A stretch of DNA of 9,738 nucleotides from a bacterium (lineage in GTDB: Bacteria; Sumerlaeota; Sumerlaeia; UBA8349): the NCBI GenBank assembly GCA_013203855.1, contig JABMPG010000009.1:1-9738 (forward strand), written 5' to 3'. Under the pieces are notes generated by a model that ran no database searches, was not told where the DNA came from, and saw only the letters and a list, made by a program, of their open reading frames with translations. Within the stretch, counting starts at the first letter, position 1, and each line of letters begins with the position of its first letter. Both the position numbers and the translations under genes were made by a program. Below are positions 1 to 7,341 of the stretch, in pieces.

Positions 1-138
1 CTACGCAGTTTGGGCGTGGGAATCCTGGAGCACATTGCCGGTCCCAGCGCGCCGCAAAAGCAGATTCGAATCAATGCAAACCCCGGCATCGCCCTCAAGC
101 TCCTGAAGCGAAGGCGACTGCCGAAAACCGCCATCTAG
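1..138 (+). CDS. 3' end of an unrecognised gene (partial, runs off left edge)
   Basis: Reading frame 1 is open from the first base to a TAG at 136-138 and gives 45 residues; the 5' part lies outside the window. The tail is basic, with a Lys/Arg-rich stretch (KLLKRRRLPK) just before the stop. I do not recognise a family. A transposase or DNA-binding protein tail would fit the basic composition, but nothing specific supports it. The opposite strand is also open here, so coding in this frame is only moderately likely. Confidence 0.3.
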   Translation, partial: LRSLGVGILEHIAGPSAPQKQIRINANPGIALKLLKRRRLPKTAI

Positions 139-356
139 ACTTTGAGGAGTTCCTGGGCGAACGGCAAACAGCCACAGGTTGATGCAGAATGGATATTTCA
201 CCTTTGGCAAACGGCCCGTAATGCCCCTCGGACCACAGCCGCAAGAGTCGGGAAGCCGCCCGATTCACGGCCGCTCCTTTCACAAGAAGTAGCCTTCCAT
301 TCTATCAAGGGACATTTCCAGTATGCACGAAAGGGAACACTATCATTGTGGTGCGA
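139..356. other. Gene-free stretch left of the insertion sequence
   Basis: About 218 bases lie between the stop of the left partial gene and the left end of the ISKra4-type element. Short open frames exist on both strands, but none has a convincing ribosome-binding site or a protein-like composition. I see no tRNA, strong hairpin followed by a T run, or repeat array. Confidence 0.5.
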
Positions 357-379
357 GGGCGCATCTCAGTTCCTTGCAG
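357..379 (+). repeat. Left terminal inverted repeat of the ISKra4-type element
   Basis: These 23 bases match, with no mismatch, the reverse complement of 1879-1901. The match breaks immediately inward (380 C versus G). Outward, the right side has two extra G/C pairs that are not mirrored on the left. The outer end starts with GGG. Confidence 0.85.
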
Positions 380-432
380 CCTTCAGCGATTGGTTGGAGT
401 ATAGAAGAGGGGGGTGGGTCCATTCCAGAGAC

Positions 433-437
433 GGAGG
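433..437 (+). promoter_or_regulatory. Ribosome-binding site of the transposase, decides the ATG at 447
   Basis: GGAGG lies nine bases before the ATG at 447. The in-frame GTG at 414 lies upstream of this site and has no comparable Shine-Dalgarno, so 447 is preferred as the start. Confidence 0.6.
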
Positions 438-446
438 TCAGGTTCC

Positions 447-1892
447 ATGTCCTGTTGCTCTTCTCCTGTTGCTGTGGACGCTGTCTCTTTTGAGGTCGAG
501 CGCGAGTCGTGGTGTGAGGATCTGGTGCCCTGTGTGAAGTCGGTGGTGAACAGCGCCTATGCGCTTTCTTCCTGCTCTGAGCCGGGGATGGGGGAGTTGG
601 AGGAGGAGATCGCGCGCAAGGGATGCGAGTTTCAGCGCCAAGTGTTGGAGAAGTCCTGTCAGTTGGCGGCGGACAACTGCCGTCCGGTCTGCCCGGTTTG
701 CGGGGGGGCGCTTTCGCGGGTGAGCGAGGGGCACGAGCGGACGGTGGAGTCGCGGTTTGGGCCGATTCGGATTGTGCGGGCCTACGGGTATTGCCGGGAG
801 TGCAAGCAGTGGTTCTTTCCGGCGGACATTGTGCTGGGCTTGTCGGGAAAGGCGACCGCCTCTCCCACGGTTCAGGAAGCGGCGGCGCTGACGGTTTCGA
901 AGATGCCCGTGGCGGACGCGCACGCGGTGGTGAAGCGTCTGACCGGTCTGGAGATATCGCCCGCGACGATGGACCGCGAGGCGCGCCGCCAGGGTCAGCG
1001 GGCCGAGGATCTGCGCGAGGAGTTGGACGCGCGCGCGCTGGACACCCGAGGGCGCTGGGAGGTGACGGCAGAGATTCGCGAGGAGTTGGGAACGGCGCCG
1101 TTCACGCTGGTGATCGAGATCGACGCGTGGAACATCCGCGAGCGCGACGGATGGGGCCAGACAGAGGAACTGGTCAGGCGCGGCGAGACGCCAGGCCGCT
1201 GGCATTGGGCCTACGGGGCGACGGTGTTTCGGCTGGGCGAGCGCGCCGAGACCCAGTCAGGCCGCAAAATGATCTTGTCGCGCGGCTACGTGATGACGCG
1301 GCGCGGCGTGGACGCGCTGGCCGACCAAGTGTTCGGCGAGGCGGTGCGGCAAGGCATGCTGGTGGCTGAGCACATTCTGGTGGTGGCCGACGGCGCGGCA
1401 TGGATCTGGAAGATCGCCGAGGATCGCTTCCCTTGGGCGGAGAAGCGCTTGGACTTCTACCACGCCAGCCAGCACCTGTGGGCGGTGGCCAACGAAATCT
1501 ACGGCTCGGGCACGTCGGAAGCCAAGGCGTGGGTGGAACCGCTCCTTCACCAGTTGCGCCACGGCCAGGAGCAGAAAGTCCTACGGACATTGGAGGACCT
1601 GAAAAAAACCGTCAGCCGCAAGCACCGCAAACCGGTGAGCCGCGAAGCCGCTTACTTCGAATCCCATCGCGACCGATTGGACTACGAAACGGGCGCGGAG
1701 GCGGGCGAACCGATCGGCTCCGGCGCCATGGAGTCCACCTGCCGTCAGTACCAATGCCGCTTCAAACGCCCCGGCCAGTACTGGAGCACAGATGGTGACG
1801 AGGCCCTCTTCGCTCTCGAAACATTCTGGCGTAGCGGGCGCTGGCATCTCCTTTTTCCCCACGCTGGCATGATCGGCCCTGCAAGGAACTGA
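447..1892 (+). CDS. ISKra4-family DDE transposase
   Basis: A 481-residue transposase that catalyses cut-and-paste or copy movement of the element around it. An N-terminal zinc ribbon is visible as C82-x2-C85 (CPVCGG) and C116-x2-C119 (CRECKQW). The RNase-H-like core follows, with the likely catalytic triad at D226 (VIEIDAWN), D315 (VVADGAAW) and E429 (GSGAMEST). The stretch RLDFYHASQHLW after the second Asp and the C-terminal block around the Glu (CRQYQCRFKRPGQYW) are typical of the ISKra4 family, which is also annotated as UPF0236-like. The length is normal for the family and there is no frameshift. ATG 447 is chosen over the in-frame GTG 414 because of the GGAGG nine bases upstream. The stop lies inside the right terminal repeat. 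Confidence 0.92.
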   Translation: MSCCSSPVAVDAVSFEVERESWCEDLVPCVKSVVNSAYALSSCSEPGMGELEEEIARKGCEFQRQVLEKSCQLAADNCRPVCPVCGGALSRVSEGHERTVESRFGPIRIVRAYGYCRECKQWFFPADIVLGLSGKATASPTVQEAAALTVSKMPVADAHAVVKRLTGLEISPATMDREARRQGQRAEDLREELDARALDTRGRWEVTAEIREELGTAPFTLVIEIDAWNIRERDGWGQTEELVRRGETPGRWHWAYGATVFRLGERAETQSGRKMILSRGYVMTRRGVDALADQVFGEAVRQGMLVAEHILVVADGAAWIWKIAEDRFPWAEKRLDFYHASQHLWAVANEIYGSGTSEAKAWVEPLLHQLRHGQEQKVLRTLEDLKKTVSRKHRKPVSREAAYFESHRDRLDYETGAEAGEPIGSGAMESTCRQYQCRFKRPGQYWSTDGDEALFALETFWRSGRWHLLFPHAGMIGPARN

Positions 1893-1901
1893 GATGCGCC
1901 C
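1879..1901 (-). repeat. Right terminal inverted repeat of the ISKra4-type element
   Basis: Exact reverse complement of 357-379. It contains the transposase stop codon (TGA at 1890-1892), so the end of the gene and the end of the element are merged. Confidence 0.85.
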
Positions 1902-1916
1902 CCTCTCACTTTCCCC

Positions 1917-1945
1917 TTGAGAACATTCCTCCTGAAAGATACGTT
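1917..1945 (+). promoter_or_regulatory. Weak candidate sigma-70-type promoter for the ABC operon
   Basis: TTGAGA (1917-1922, five of six to TTGACA) is followed after 17 bases by TACGTT (1940-1945, only three of six to TATAAT). It sits about 70 bases before the first gene of the operon and 16 bases outside the insertion sequence. The match is weak and the organism's promoter consensus is unknown. Confidence 0.2.
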
Positions 1946-2011
1946 GCATGGGCATGCGGGGGACGGGGCGGCTCAAGGGCTGCCTGATTCCGTCCGCCCG
2001 ATGCGCTTTCT

Positions 2012-3010
2012 ATGATCGAAGTCGAAAACCTCTCCAAGGTCTATGGCGACACCGTTGCGGTGGATGGGATCTCTTTTTCCGTCTCGAAGGGGGAAATTCT
2101 GGGGTTTCTCGGGCCGAACGGCGCGGGAAAATCGACCACGATGAAGGTCCTGACCGGCTATACGCCCGCCACCGCGGGCCGAGCCACCATCGCGGGCTTC
2201 GACGTGAGCAAGGATTCCCGGCGGGTGCGCGGGCTTCTCGGCTATCTGCCCGAGAACGCGCCGGTCTACGGCGAAATGACAGTGCGGGGCTTTATCCGAT
2301 TCTTCGCCGAGACCAAGGGAATGCGGGGAAGCGGGCTGCGTTCGGCGGTGGACCAGGCCCTGGAGGAATGCGGGTTACTGGACGTGGCGCACCGCCTTCT
2401 CATGAACTTGTCCAAGGGCTATCGCCAGCGAGCGGGACTCGCCCAGGCTATCGTGGGCGATCCTCAAGTCCTGATTCTGGACGAGCCGACGGTGGGTCTT
2501 GACCCGCGACAGATCCGCGAGGTGCGGTCTCTGATCCGGGGTATGGCCGAACGGCGGACCGTCATCCTGAGCACGCATATTCTTCCCGAGGTCAGCCTGA
2601 CCTGTTCGCGCGTCATCATCATCGACCGGGGCCGCGTCATCGCCAGCGGCACACCCGAGAATATTCACGCGGAGACCCGGCGGGCCAACACGGTTCTTCT
2701 CACGGTGCGGGGGCCACGCCAGTCAGTGGAAGAGGCCCTGATCGCCCTCCCAGCGGTGGATGGCATCAGCTGTGCCCCACTGCCGCAACCCGGTGCCGCC
2801 CCGGTTTTGCCCGACAGCGTTCCGGGGAGTCTGCTGCCGGTCCACGAGTACACCGTTGAGGCGAAGGGGGACCGGGATCTGCGGCCGGAGCTGGCGCGGG
2901 CCATAGTCGATGCGGGTTTCGACTTGGTTGAAATGCGCTCGAAGGGCATGAGCCTGGAGGACATCTTCGTGCACCTGATCACCGAGGACAAGGAGACGGC
3001 CCGTGGCTGA
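2012..3010 (+). CDS. ABC transporter ATP-binding protein, GldA-like
   Basis: A 332-residue cytoplasmic ATPase that would energise the ABC-2 permease encoded next. All nucleotide-binding motifs are present: Walker A GPNGAGKST (34-42), signature LSKGYRQR (133-140), Walker B VLILDE (153-158), D-loop GLDP (162-165) and switch His188 (STHIL). The Q-loop position carries Glu81 (GYLPE), common in the GldA/NosF-like subgroup. After the ATPase core, a tail of about 100 residues ends in SLEDIFVHL, a C-terminal signature of drug/ABC-2-type ATPases. The ATG at 2012 gives the canonical N-terminus (MIEVENLSKVYG), but no strong Shine-Dalgarno precedes it. Its end overlaps the permease by 8 bases, so the two are surely co-translated. 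The substrate cannot be inferred; GldA in Bacteroidota serves gliding motility, which is not implied here. Confidence 0.93.
   Translation: MIEVENLSKVYGDTVAVDGISFSVSKGEILGFLGPNGAGKSTTMKVLTGYTPATAGRATIAGFDVSKDSRRVRGLLGYLPENAPVYGEMTVRGFIRFFAETKGMRGSGLRSAVDQALEECGLLDVAHRLLMNLSKGYRQRAGLAQAIVGDPQVLILDEPTVGLDPRQIREVRSLIRGMAERRTVILSTHILPEVSLTCSRVIIIDRGRVIASGTPENIHAETRRANTVLLTVRGPRQSVEEALIALPAVDGISCAPLPQPGAAPVLPDSVPGSLLPVHEYTVEAKGDRDLRPELARAIVDAGFDLVEMRSKGMSLEDIFVHLITEDKETARG
2990..2995 (+). promoter_or_regulatory. Ribosome-binding site supporting the GTG start of the permease
   Basis: AAGGAG lies inside the end of the ATPase gene, seven bases before the GTG at 3003. It supports the GTG start and the 8-base gene overlap. 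Confidence 0.6.
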
Positions 3011-3803
3011 GCGCAGCCTCTCCCGCCGCCTTTGGGGTTTTCTCCCCGTCTATCGGCGGGAACTGATGCAGTACATTCAGTCGCCCGGCACCTATGTGGC
3101 TCTCGGGTTCTTCTTCATTCTTTCCGGAGCATTCTTCCTCCTGATCGTCGGCGATTTTGTCGAGACTTCCCGTAAGGTAGCCCAGGGAACGCCGCTGCCG
3201 GAGACCGAGGTGGCGCTGAACGTGACCCTGCGCGTGGTAGGGCAGCTGTTCTCTGCCCTCAACTTCCTCATGCTCCTTGTCATCCCGATTCTCACGATGC
3301 GCCTGCTGGCCGAGGAAAAACGCAGCGGGTCCTTCGAACTCCTCGTCACCACGCCCCTGAGCGATCTTGAAATTCTGGTCGGGAAATACCTTGCGGTCCT
3401 GACAGTGGGGCTGGCCATTCTGCTGGTGTGCACGGTATATCCCGCGATTCTGGCGATCTACAGCGCGCCCGAGGCGCCGGTGGTTCTGACCTGCTATCTG
3501 GGGCTGTTTCTGATTATCGCGGCTTATTCCGCCTTCGGGCTTTTCGCGTCGTCCCTTACCGACAGCCAGATTTCGGCCGCCGTGCTGTCCTTTGTGGGAC
3601 TGCTCATTTTTCAGATGGCGCACTTTCTGTTTAAGTCGGGGGCGCCGGGCCGGGTGGCCGCTGCCCTGTCGATCTATCATCATTCCGACCCCTTCACGAA
3701 GGGCATCGTGGCCCTGCCTGATGTGGCCTATTTCCTGCTCTTCGCGGTCTTTTTCCTGTTCCTGACGGGCCAGGTCCTCGACGCGCGACGCTGGCGGGTG
3801 TGA
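3003..3803 (+). CDS. ABC-2 type permease, GldF-like
   Basis: A 266-residue inner-membrane permease, the partner of the ATPase upstream. About six hydrophobic segments are visible: roughly 31-50, 82-102, 129-152, 160-184, 190-210 and 240-258. Between the second and third lies the cytoplasmic coupling stretch LLAEEKRSGSFELL (about 101-114), the equivalent of the conserved EE(R/K)RSGT-E-L motif of GldF/NosY-type ABC-2 permeases. Length and topology are normal for the family. Translation starts at GTG 3003, seven bases after AAGGAG, and overlaps the ATPase stop by 8 bases. The next gene follows after only 9 bases. ABC-2 permeases of this group usually act in export or in moving envelope components; the transported molecule is unknown. 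Confidence 0.9.
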   Translation: MAERSLSRRLWGFLPVYRRELMQYIQSPGTYVALGFFFILSGAFFLLIVGDFVETSRKVAQGTPLPETEVALNVTLRVVGQLFSALNFLMLLVIPILTMRLLAEEKRSGSFELLVTTPLSDLEILVGKYLAVLTVGLAILLVCTVYPAILAIYSAPEAPVVLTCYLGLFLIIAAYSAFGLFASSLTDSQISAAVLSFVGLLIFQMAHFLFKSGAPGRVAAALSIYHHSDPFTKGIVALPDVAYFLLFAVFFLFLTGQVLDARRWRV

Positions 3804-3812
3804 GAGAGAAGC

Positions 3813-5405
3813 ATGGTTCGCCTTTTCGGACGCATCCTCAAATCCCTTCCCTTTCTTGGCGCGGCGCTTCTCGTGATCGCGGTGGTTCTCAGCGTGCAGC
3901 GTCAGCAGATGGACGAACTGTCTCTGGGCCTGATCGTGGGGGGCTTCGTTCTGTTCCTGGCCATGTTCCTCAAGGTGGAGCCTGGCAGCCTGCGCTTTTA
4001 CCTCAACCTGTCCATCCTGTCGGCCCTGATGATCGGCAACTTGGGGCTGGTGTACCTGCTTGTCGTCGCCCATCCCGTCAGGTGGGACCTGACGCAAAGT
4101 TCGCGCTACAGCCTGGCGCCGGAGACCCGCAAGATCCTGAAAAACCTCAGCCGAAACGTCGAAATCGAGGCCATGACGGCCGTCAACGAGCCCTATAGCA
4201 GCTACCTGCAGCGATACGCCGCCCTGAGCGACCGGGTCACCAGCCGCGTCACCAATCCGTATCGTCAGGCGCGCACCGAGGACGCAAAACCGGGGCGGGA
4301 AGCCCTCAACCGGATCGTCGTCCGAAGCGGCGAGCGCGAGCTGGCCTTCGAGATCGATCCCGACGCCGACATGGAACGGCTTGAGCGCGAACTCGAGCGG
4401 AACATCGTCAACAATCTTCTCAACGTGATCCGCGACCGGACCGCGCGGATCTATTTCGTGACGGGACACGGAGAGAAGACGCCCGAGAGTCTGATGGGCG
4501 AGGAGAAAGACACGCGCTCGTTCTTCAATTTCGCCAAGGTCCTCCACCAGACCGGCATGGAGGTTCGGCTCCTCGACCTGAAAACCGATCTTCTGATTCC
4601 CGAGGACGCCGACGCACTTGCCATTGTCGGTCCGCTCAAGGACTATCTCGAGATTGAGATCCGGGCGATGCGGGATTTCCTCAGAAGCGGCAAGGGGCTG
4701 TTTGTCCTCCTCGACCCGCCCGGCACGGAGGCTTTGGGGCAGCCGCGTCTGCGGGGATTCCTCCGGGAGTTCGGCATCGATGCCCTTCCCACGATCGTGG
4801 TCGACGCGGGCAGCTATGACGTCAGCCAGAACTACTTCGTTCCTATCGCGACCAAGTTCAACCCGCTCCATCCCGTAACCTGCGGGCTTGAAGGCCGAGG
4901 GGAAGGGCTTCCCCTGTCGCTGGCCTGTCCGATTCGCGCGACCGATCCGGTTCCGCAGGGCCTTCGTGTCGGGGATCTTATCTGGTCCAGCGTGAAGAGT
5001 TGGCAGATGACCCCGGCCCAGTACATTCAGGTCGCCCGCTCGGGGCGCTTGAGCCAGCCCGGACCAGCCGAGCTGCGCCGTCTGCCGATGGGACAGGCCG
5101 TCGAGGGCACGTTCGGTTCCGGCGAGGCCGCGCGTTCCTTCCGGATCGTGGTTTTGGGCGACTCCGATTTCATCACCAATTCTCATCTCGGCAATGTGCA
5201 GGCCGAGCTCGGCTATCTCGCCATGAGCTGGCTGAGCGGCCAGAGCGGCATCGTGGATATCCCGCCCCGCGTCGTTGAAACCACGCCTCTCGTTCTGAGT
5301 CCCCAACAGCGCAATCTCATCTCGATCTTTTCGGTGGTCCTCGTGCCCTTCGCCATCTTTTTCGGCGGCCTGGCCTACACCACTGTCCGAAGGAGGAGAC
5401 GATGA
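3813..5405 (+). CDS. GldG-family membrane-anchored auxiliary protein (ABC_transp_aux)
   Basis: A 530-residue protein of the GldG family (PF09822-type, IFT52-related fold in GldG). Three N-terminal hydrophobic segments (about 13-29, 37-53, 66-87) are followed by the family hallmark DLTQSSRYSLAPET (92-105). A large extracytoplasmic region contains the YFVTGHGEK block (about 214-222) and VVLGDSDFITNS (about 446-457). A single C-terminal membrane helix (about 503-524) ends in a cluster of arginines. The bulk therefore sits in the periplasm, anchored at both ends next to the permease. The ATG follows the permease stop by 9 bases behind a purine-rich GAGAGAAG, and the stop overlaps the DUF4340 gene in ATGA. 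The role is thought to be as a subunit of the ABC machine, with no enzymatic residues that I can recognise. Confidence 0.88.
   Translation: MVRLFGRILKSLPFLGAALLVIAVVLSVQRQQMDELSLGLIVGGFVLFLAMFLKVEPGSLRFYLNLSILSALMIGNLGLVYLLVVAHPVRWDLTQSSRYSLAPETRKILKNLSRNVEIEAMTAVNEPYSSYLQRYAALSDRVTSRVTNPYRQARTEDAKPGREALNRIVVRSGERELAFEIDPDADMERLERELERNIVNNLLNVIRDRTARIYFVTGHGEKTPESLMGEEKDTRSFFNFAKVLHQTGMEVRLLDLKTDLLIPEDADALAIVGPLKDYLEIEIRAMRDFLRSGKGLFVLLDPPGTEALGQPRLRGFLREFGIDALPTIVVDAGSYDVSQNYFVPIATKFNPLHPVTCGLEGRGEGLPLSLACPIRATDPVPQGLRVGDLIWSSVKSWQMTPAQYIQVARSGRLSQPGPAELRRLPMGQAVEGTFGSGEAARSFRIVVLGDSDFITNSHLGNVQAELGYLAMSWLSGQSGIVDIPPRVVETTPLVLSPQQRNLISIFSVVLVPFAIFFGGLAYTTVRRRRR
5390..5398 (+). promoter_or_regulatory. 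Strong ribosome-binding site for the DUF4340 gene
   Basis: AAGGAGGAG, the strongest Shine-Dalgarno in the window, overlaps the last codons of the GldG-like gene. Its GGAGG core lies five bases before the ATG at 5402. It suggests efficient coupled or independent re-initiation on the fourth gene of the operon. Confidence 0.65.
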
Positions 5406-7255
5406 AAGTCCGCACTATTTCGATCCTCCTGGTCACGTTCATCATCCTGGCCGTAGTTTATTATTGCGACTATCGGGCCCGAGTGGAACGTCAGACCGCC
5501 GAGGTTCTTGAGACCCTGGTCCTGCCGTTTCCCGCCGGGGAAGTCCTCCGGATCGAAATCCGGAGGCCGGACGGCGCGACGATGGCCTTTGAAAAACGGG
5601 AGGGCCAGTGGTGGTTGACCGCTCCCGTGCAGGAACCGGCCGATCAGCGCGTGATCGAGGAAGGCATCCTTCCCGCGCTCGCCAAGGCCCGCAAGTTCGG
5701 CGGATTTCCGGTCCAGGCTGACGATCTCGCCAACTATGGACTGGAGAACAAAGCACTGCGAGTCCGGGTCGAGCCCGAGACGGGCGAGGCCGTGGAACTG
5801 AGCCTTGGAAACGAAACGCCTGTCCAGGGAGAGGGCTATCTCCTTCAACCGGACCGACCGGGTTACGTTCATGTTACCCAGTGGGACGTGCGCCAGGCCC
5901 TCGACCGCGCTCTGCTGGACTTCCGGGACAAACGAGTTTTCACCTTTGATGTCCTCGAAACACCCGCTTTCCAGGTGACCCGACCGGGGAGGGACGTTCT
6001 TTTCGCCCGCGACGTTTCGGGCAACTGGCAGGTACAAACCCCCGACTGGCCCCGTCAGGCGCTGCGGGCGGATGGCAACCAGGTCCGCGATCTCTTGCAG
6101 TCGCTGCAGGCAATGGAGCCTCTCGCGGAGGACGCAGATCTGATCACGTCCCCCGCGCTGCTTGTTCAGATTCGTGTTCCCGACCGGCAGGAAGAGGTTC
6201 TGGTTCAGTTCGAAGCCGTTCGAAGCGGTGAATCGATCACGACAGGAACGCCCTCCACATACATTGCCCGAGTCGCGGGCCGTCCGCTTCTGTACAAGGC
6301 GACTCCCGCGACCGTGGAGACCTTCACCAAACCGATTTCCGACTACTATGATCGATTCCTGCTCTCCCTGGCACCCCGCGATGTCCGCGCCATTGATTAC
6401 GAATGGCGGATCGGATCGCAGCAGGAAAAGGTGTCTCTCCAGCGGGTCGGCGATGATCGCTGGAGTCTGGCCGGACTGCCCGGCCGCGAACTGAGCGAGA
6501 ATCGGATTTTCGAGTACCTCGTCATTTGCCTCAGCCAGCAGGTCGAGACCTACACGCCCGACCCGTCCGCCACCGACACGCTGGCAGTCGGACTCGGGGA
6601 GCCGATGATCCGGGTTCATCTCACCAGCGAAAACGAACAGAGCGAAGGCTTTGAACTCGGCGGGCCGGTTCCGGGGAAGGTTCTGGAGTTCTATGCCCGC
6701 CGGATCGAAACGCCGCCTTCCAACCGCATCTTCTCGGTCGCCCTGTCCAACGACATGCTCAACGCCCTCATTCGCCGCGCGTCCTGGTTCTACGACCGGT
6801 CCGTTCTGGAATTCGATCCCGAGGCTGTGGACACGATTCTTCTTGTGTCTCACCGCGATCCGCCGACCACGCTGAGCCTCGTTCGCGACGAGATAGGCGA
6901 TCCGCCGGTCTGGCGCGGCCAGGTAAATTTCAATCCCGCCAAGATGGTCCCGGGGCACACGGTCGGGCTCTTCCTCGACATTCTGCGCGGTCTGGAGTAC
7001 GCGGAGAGGCGGACCAGTATCTCCGACGAACTCTTGGAAGAATCCGGGCTGAAATCCCCTCTCGCGTCCATCCACGTCTACGACGATGAGGGCGAGGAAC
7101 TGGGCGTTCTCCACCTGCCCCTGATCGGACGAAGCGCTGAAGAGCGGAAACAGGCTTTGATTGAGGGACCGAATATGCAATACTATTACATTGACATGAC
7201 CATGCTGGCCAATCTAAGCAAGGCACTCGATCAGATCGTCGGTCGTCTGCGCTAG
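5402..7255 (+). CDS. DUF4340 domain-containing membrane-anchored protein with four tandem modules
   Basis: A 617-residue protein with one N-terminal membrane helix (about 5-23) and a large, presumably periplasmic, remainder. The first part is a clear DUF4340 (PF14238-type) match: LRIEIRRPDG, a Trp-containing strand (GQWWLTAP), YGLENKALRV, then FRDKRVFTFD. The same order of elements recurs three more times, with the marker Trp at residues 70, 209, 354 and 504. The boundary motif recurs as FRDKRVFTFD (about 174-183), YYDRFLLSL (about 315-323) and FYDRSVLEF (about 463-471). The protein therefore appears to be four modules of 140-150 residues each. The start is fixed by the ATGA overlap with the GldG-like gene and the GGAGG before it. 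DUF4340 genes are known companions of GldG-type ABC operons; the molecular function is unknown. Confidence 0.85.
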   Translation: MKVRTISILLVTFIILAVVYYCDYRARVERQTAEVLETLVLPFPAGEVLRIEIRRPDGATMAFEKREGQWWLTAPVQEPADQRVIEEGILPALAKARKFGGFPVQADDLANYGLENKALRVRVEPETGEAVELSLGNETPVQGEGYLLQPDRPGYVHVTQWDVRQALDRALLDFRDKRVFTFDVLETPAFQVTRPGRDVLFARDVSGNWQVQTPDWPRQALRADGNQVRDLLQSLQAMEPLAEDADLITSPALLVQIRVPDRQEEVLVQFEAVRSGESITTGTPSTYIARVAGRPLLYKATPATVETFTKPISDYYDRFLLSLAPRDVRAIDYEWRIGSQQEKVSLQRVGDDRWSLAGLPGRELSENRIFEYLVICLSQQVETYTPDPSATDTLAVGLGEPMIRVHLTSENEQSEGFELGGPVPGKVLEFYARRIETPPSNRIFSVALSNDMLNALIRRASWFYDRSVLEFDPEAVDTILLVSHRDPPTTLSLVRDEIGDPPVWRGQVNFNPAKMVPGHTVGLFLDILRGLEYAERRTSISDELLEESGLKSPLASIHVYDDEGEELGVLHLPLIGRSAEERKQALIEGPNMQYYYIDMTMLANLSKALDQIVGRLR

Positions 7256-7341
7256 CGGCTCCGATGGACCAGGCAGTTCGTAGCCCAACCTTCAGGCTGC
7301 CCCGACAACGGGGAAACGAACGAGCACACTACAGAGAATGG

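Larger units (their letters stand above)
357..1901 (+). mobile_element. Complete ISKra4-family insertion sequence (1545 bp)
   Basis: The element is bounded by a perfect 23-bp inverted repeat, beginning GGGCGCATCTC inward from the left end at 357-379 and returning as its reverse complement at 1879-1901. It carries one intact transposase gene (447-1892). The left leader of about 67 bases between the repeat and the start codon holds only the ribosome-binding site. The right repeat overlaps the last codons and stop of the transposase, so the element is very compact. Comparing 340-356 with 1902-1920 shows no obvious direct repeat, so the target-site duplication is absent, very short or decayed. 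Perfect repeats and an intact frame suggest recent insertion and possible activity. Confidence 0.85.

Noticed and set aside
438..1205. Minus-strand open frame of 255 codons inside the transposase gene
   Set aside because: Arg/Leu/His-rich shadow of the ISKra4 transposase; the sense frame has the zinc ribbon and DDE residues.
1948..1959. Short inverted repeat GCATG-GG-CATGC upstream of the ABC operon, as a possible operator
   Set aside because: Five-base arms with a two-base spacer are too short to be meaningful, and no regulator gene is nearby.
2001..2015. Four-codon mini-ORF (MRFL then TGA) whose stop overlaps the ATPase start as ATGA, like a coupled leader peptide
   Set aside because: No Shine-Dalgarno before its ATG and a frame this short arises easily by chance.
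2979..5306. A 775-codon open frame on the minus strand opposite the permease and GldG-like genes
   Set aside because: The protein is rich in His, Gln, Arg and Gly, has no recognisable motif or membrane segment, and mirrors well-supported sense genes. Long antisense frames are expected where GC-biased codons avoid the reverse complements of stops.
5375..7180. A 601-codon open frame on the minus strand opposite the DUF4340 gene
   Set aside because: Same mirror effect; no family resemblance and no proper ribosome-binding site. The sense frame is supported by the ATGA overlap, Shine-Dalgarno and domain match.
7264..7341. Upstream in-frame extension of the pentapeptide-repeat gene from ATG 7264
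   Set aside because: No ribosome-binding site is visible and the added 26 residues look unlike the knuckle and repeat regions that follow, so a later ATG is preferred, though 7264 cannot be excluded.
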